Made by a program: the position numbers and the translations under genes. The notes beneath the pieces were generated by a model. The model was not told the origin of the DNA. It saw only the letters and a list, made by a program, of their open reading frames with translations, and ran no database searches. From Psychrobacter sp. (GTDB taxonomy: Bacteria; Pseudomonadota; Gammaproteobacteria; Pseudomonadales; Moraxellaceae), in NCBI GenBank assembly GCA_029256865.1, contig JARIEH010000052.1, positions 1 through 5,582 of the forward strand: DNA of 5,582 bases, in the 5' to 3' direction. The stretch's first letter is position 1. Every line of letters begins with the position of its first letter. Below, piece after piece: positions 4,943-5,582 of the stretch.

Positions 4943-5582
4943 CCTGTGCGCTTCCGTATAATGGTGAGGGTATCTTCTATCAATAGGTTGCCGTCGACAT
5001 AAATGTCACGTAACAGGTTGTTTTGTTTGGCTAACAGCGCCTCTTCTTTAATGGTTTGTAGCTGACCATTGCTGTCTTTAATGAGCGCCAAGCGGCCTTT
5101 TTTTGAGCGCTTCGACTGACTGGTGATGGGATCTTTATAAATATCTTTCCAAACGCCAGAGATACAGACAGCACTGGCTTTCATCGCCCAACTCATGGTA
5201 TCTCGGTTGACTTGTTGTAGTAGACCACCGCCCATACCAAAGGTGACGTTGTCGGCGCTAAAGCCAGCATCCATAACCGCATCGAGTATCTTGCCAAGGC
5301 TTTGCGGGTTGATCCCATCGCCTTGAATCAAACGCACATAATCAGGCAATACCTGATAGCCTTTACTGTTGATGGTTGATCCAAACTTCACTGCCAGTCT
5401 AGCGAGCGCTTCGCATACAACCTTGGCAGGATCACCACTGTCAGGGCGTATCACCAATGTACCGCCCATATTTTCGACCTTGTCTTTGAGCGTATCGCCC
5501 CAGATATTATCAATGGCGTTCCATAAGTCATAACTGTCCGACACCACAGCGACCAGATTGCCTTCACCGCCAAACTGCTCAA
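4936..5582 (-). CDS. nadV: Nicotinamide phosphoribosyltransferase NadV, C-terminal part (partial)
   Basis: The enzyme condenses nicotinamide with PRPP to give NMN, the first step of the non-deamidating NAD salvage route in the cytoplasm. The frame is open through the right edge and reads EQFGGEGNLVAVVSDSYD at its visible start. About 214 codons are present, a little under half of the usual 460-500 residues. It aligns by eye with human NAMPT: SDSYD (5527-5541), IRPDSGDP (PRPP/nicotinamide site Arg and Asp, 5428-5448), IQGDG (5314-5322), FGMGGGLLQ (5224-5232 for GGG), the NRD arginine just after it, and KRSKKGRLAL. The catalytic histidine lies in the missing N-terminal part. A GTG at 5547 is only an internal valine, not the start. 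The related nicotinate enzyme PncB lacks this arrangement. The gene is followed by an overlapping SGNH hydrolase. Confidence 0.93.
   Translation of the reverse strand, partial: EQFGGEGNLVAVVSDSYDLWNAIDNIWGDTLKDKVENMGGTLVIRPDSGDPAKVVCEALARLAVKFGSTINSKGYQVLPDYVRLIQGDGINPQSLGKILDAVMDAGFSADNVTFGMGGGLLQQVNRDTMSWAMKASAVCISGVWKDIYKDPITSQSKRSKKGRLALIKDSNGQLQTIKEEALLAKQNNLLRDIYVDGNLLIEDTLTIIRKRTGW

Overview
The window reads as chromosomal DNA from a gammaproteobacterium. I favour Moraxellaceae, most likely Psychrobacter or a close relative. The reasons are the moderate-to-low GC content, AT-rich intergenic regions, the cysteine-free type B ribosomal protein L31, and the NadV-type nicotinamide salvage enzyme. 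The genus is an inference from general resemblance, not from a search. I see no insertion sequence, phage gene, CRISPR array, rRNA or tRNA.

Layout from left to right. A LOG-family (TIGR00730-like) nucleotide phosphoribohydrolase gene runs on the + strand at the left edge. It converges on a 535-residue FAD-dependent oxidoreductase on the - strand. A gene-free stretch of about 490 bases separates this oxidoreductase from a divergent + strand gene for a small outer-membrane lipoprotein with the Lipoprotein_15 (PF03640) repeat. A strong bidirectional hairpin terminator ends the lipoprotein gene. About 295 bases later comes rpmE2 (type B L31) on the + strand, preceded by nested inverted repeats that may form a structured mRNA leader. 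A second strong terminator separates rpmE2 from a convergent - strand pair, nadV (its N-terminal part lies beyond the right edge) followed by an SGNH/GDSL hydrolase. The two overlap by 7 bases and are probably translationally coupled.

Functionally these are mostly independent housekeeping or accessory units: nucleotide monophosphate hydrolysis (LOG), an uncharacterised flavoenzyme, an envelope lipoprotein, a ribosomal protein paralog commonly linked to zinc economy, and NAD salvage coupled to an esterase-like protein. Nothing here is convincingly a new multi-gene system. The items most worth a second look are the oxidoreductase of unknown substrate, the structured elements in the intergenic regions (2482-2497, 2795-2818, 3652-3716), and the nadV-hydrolase coupling.
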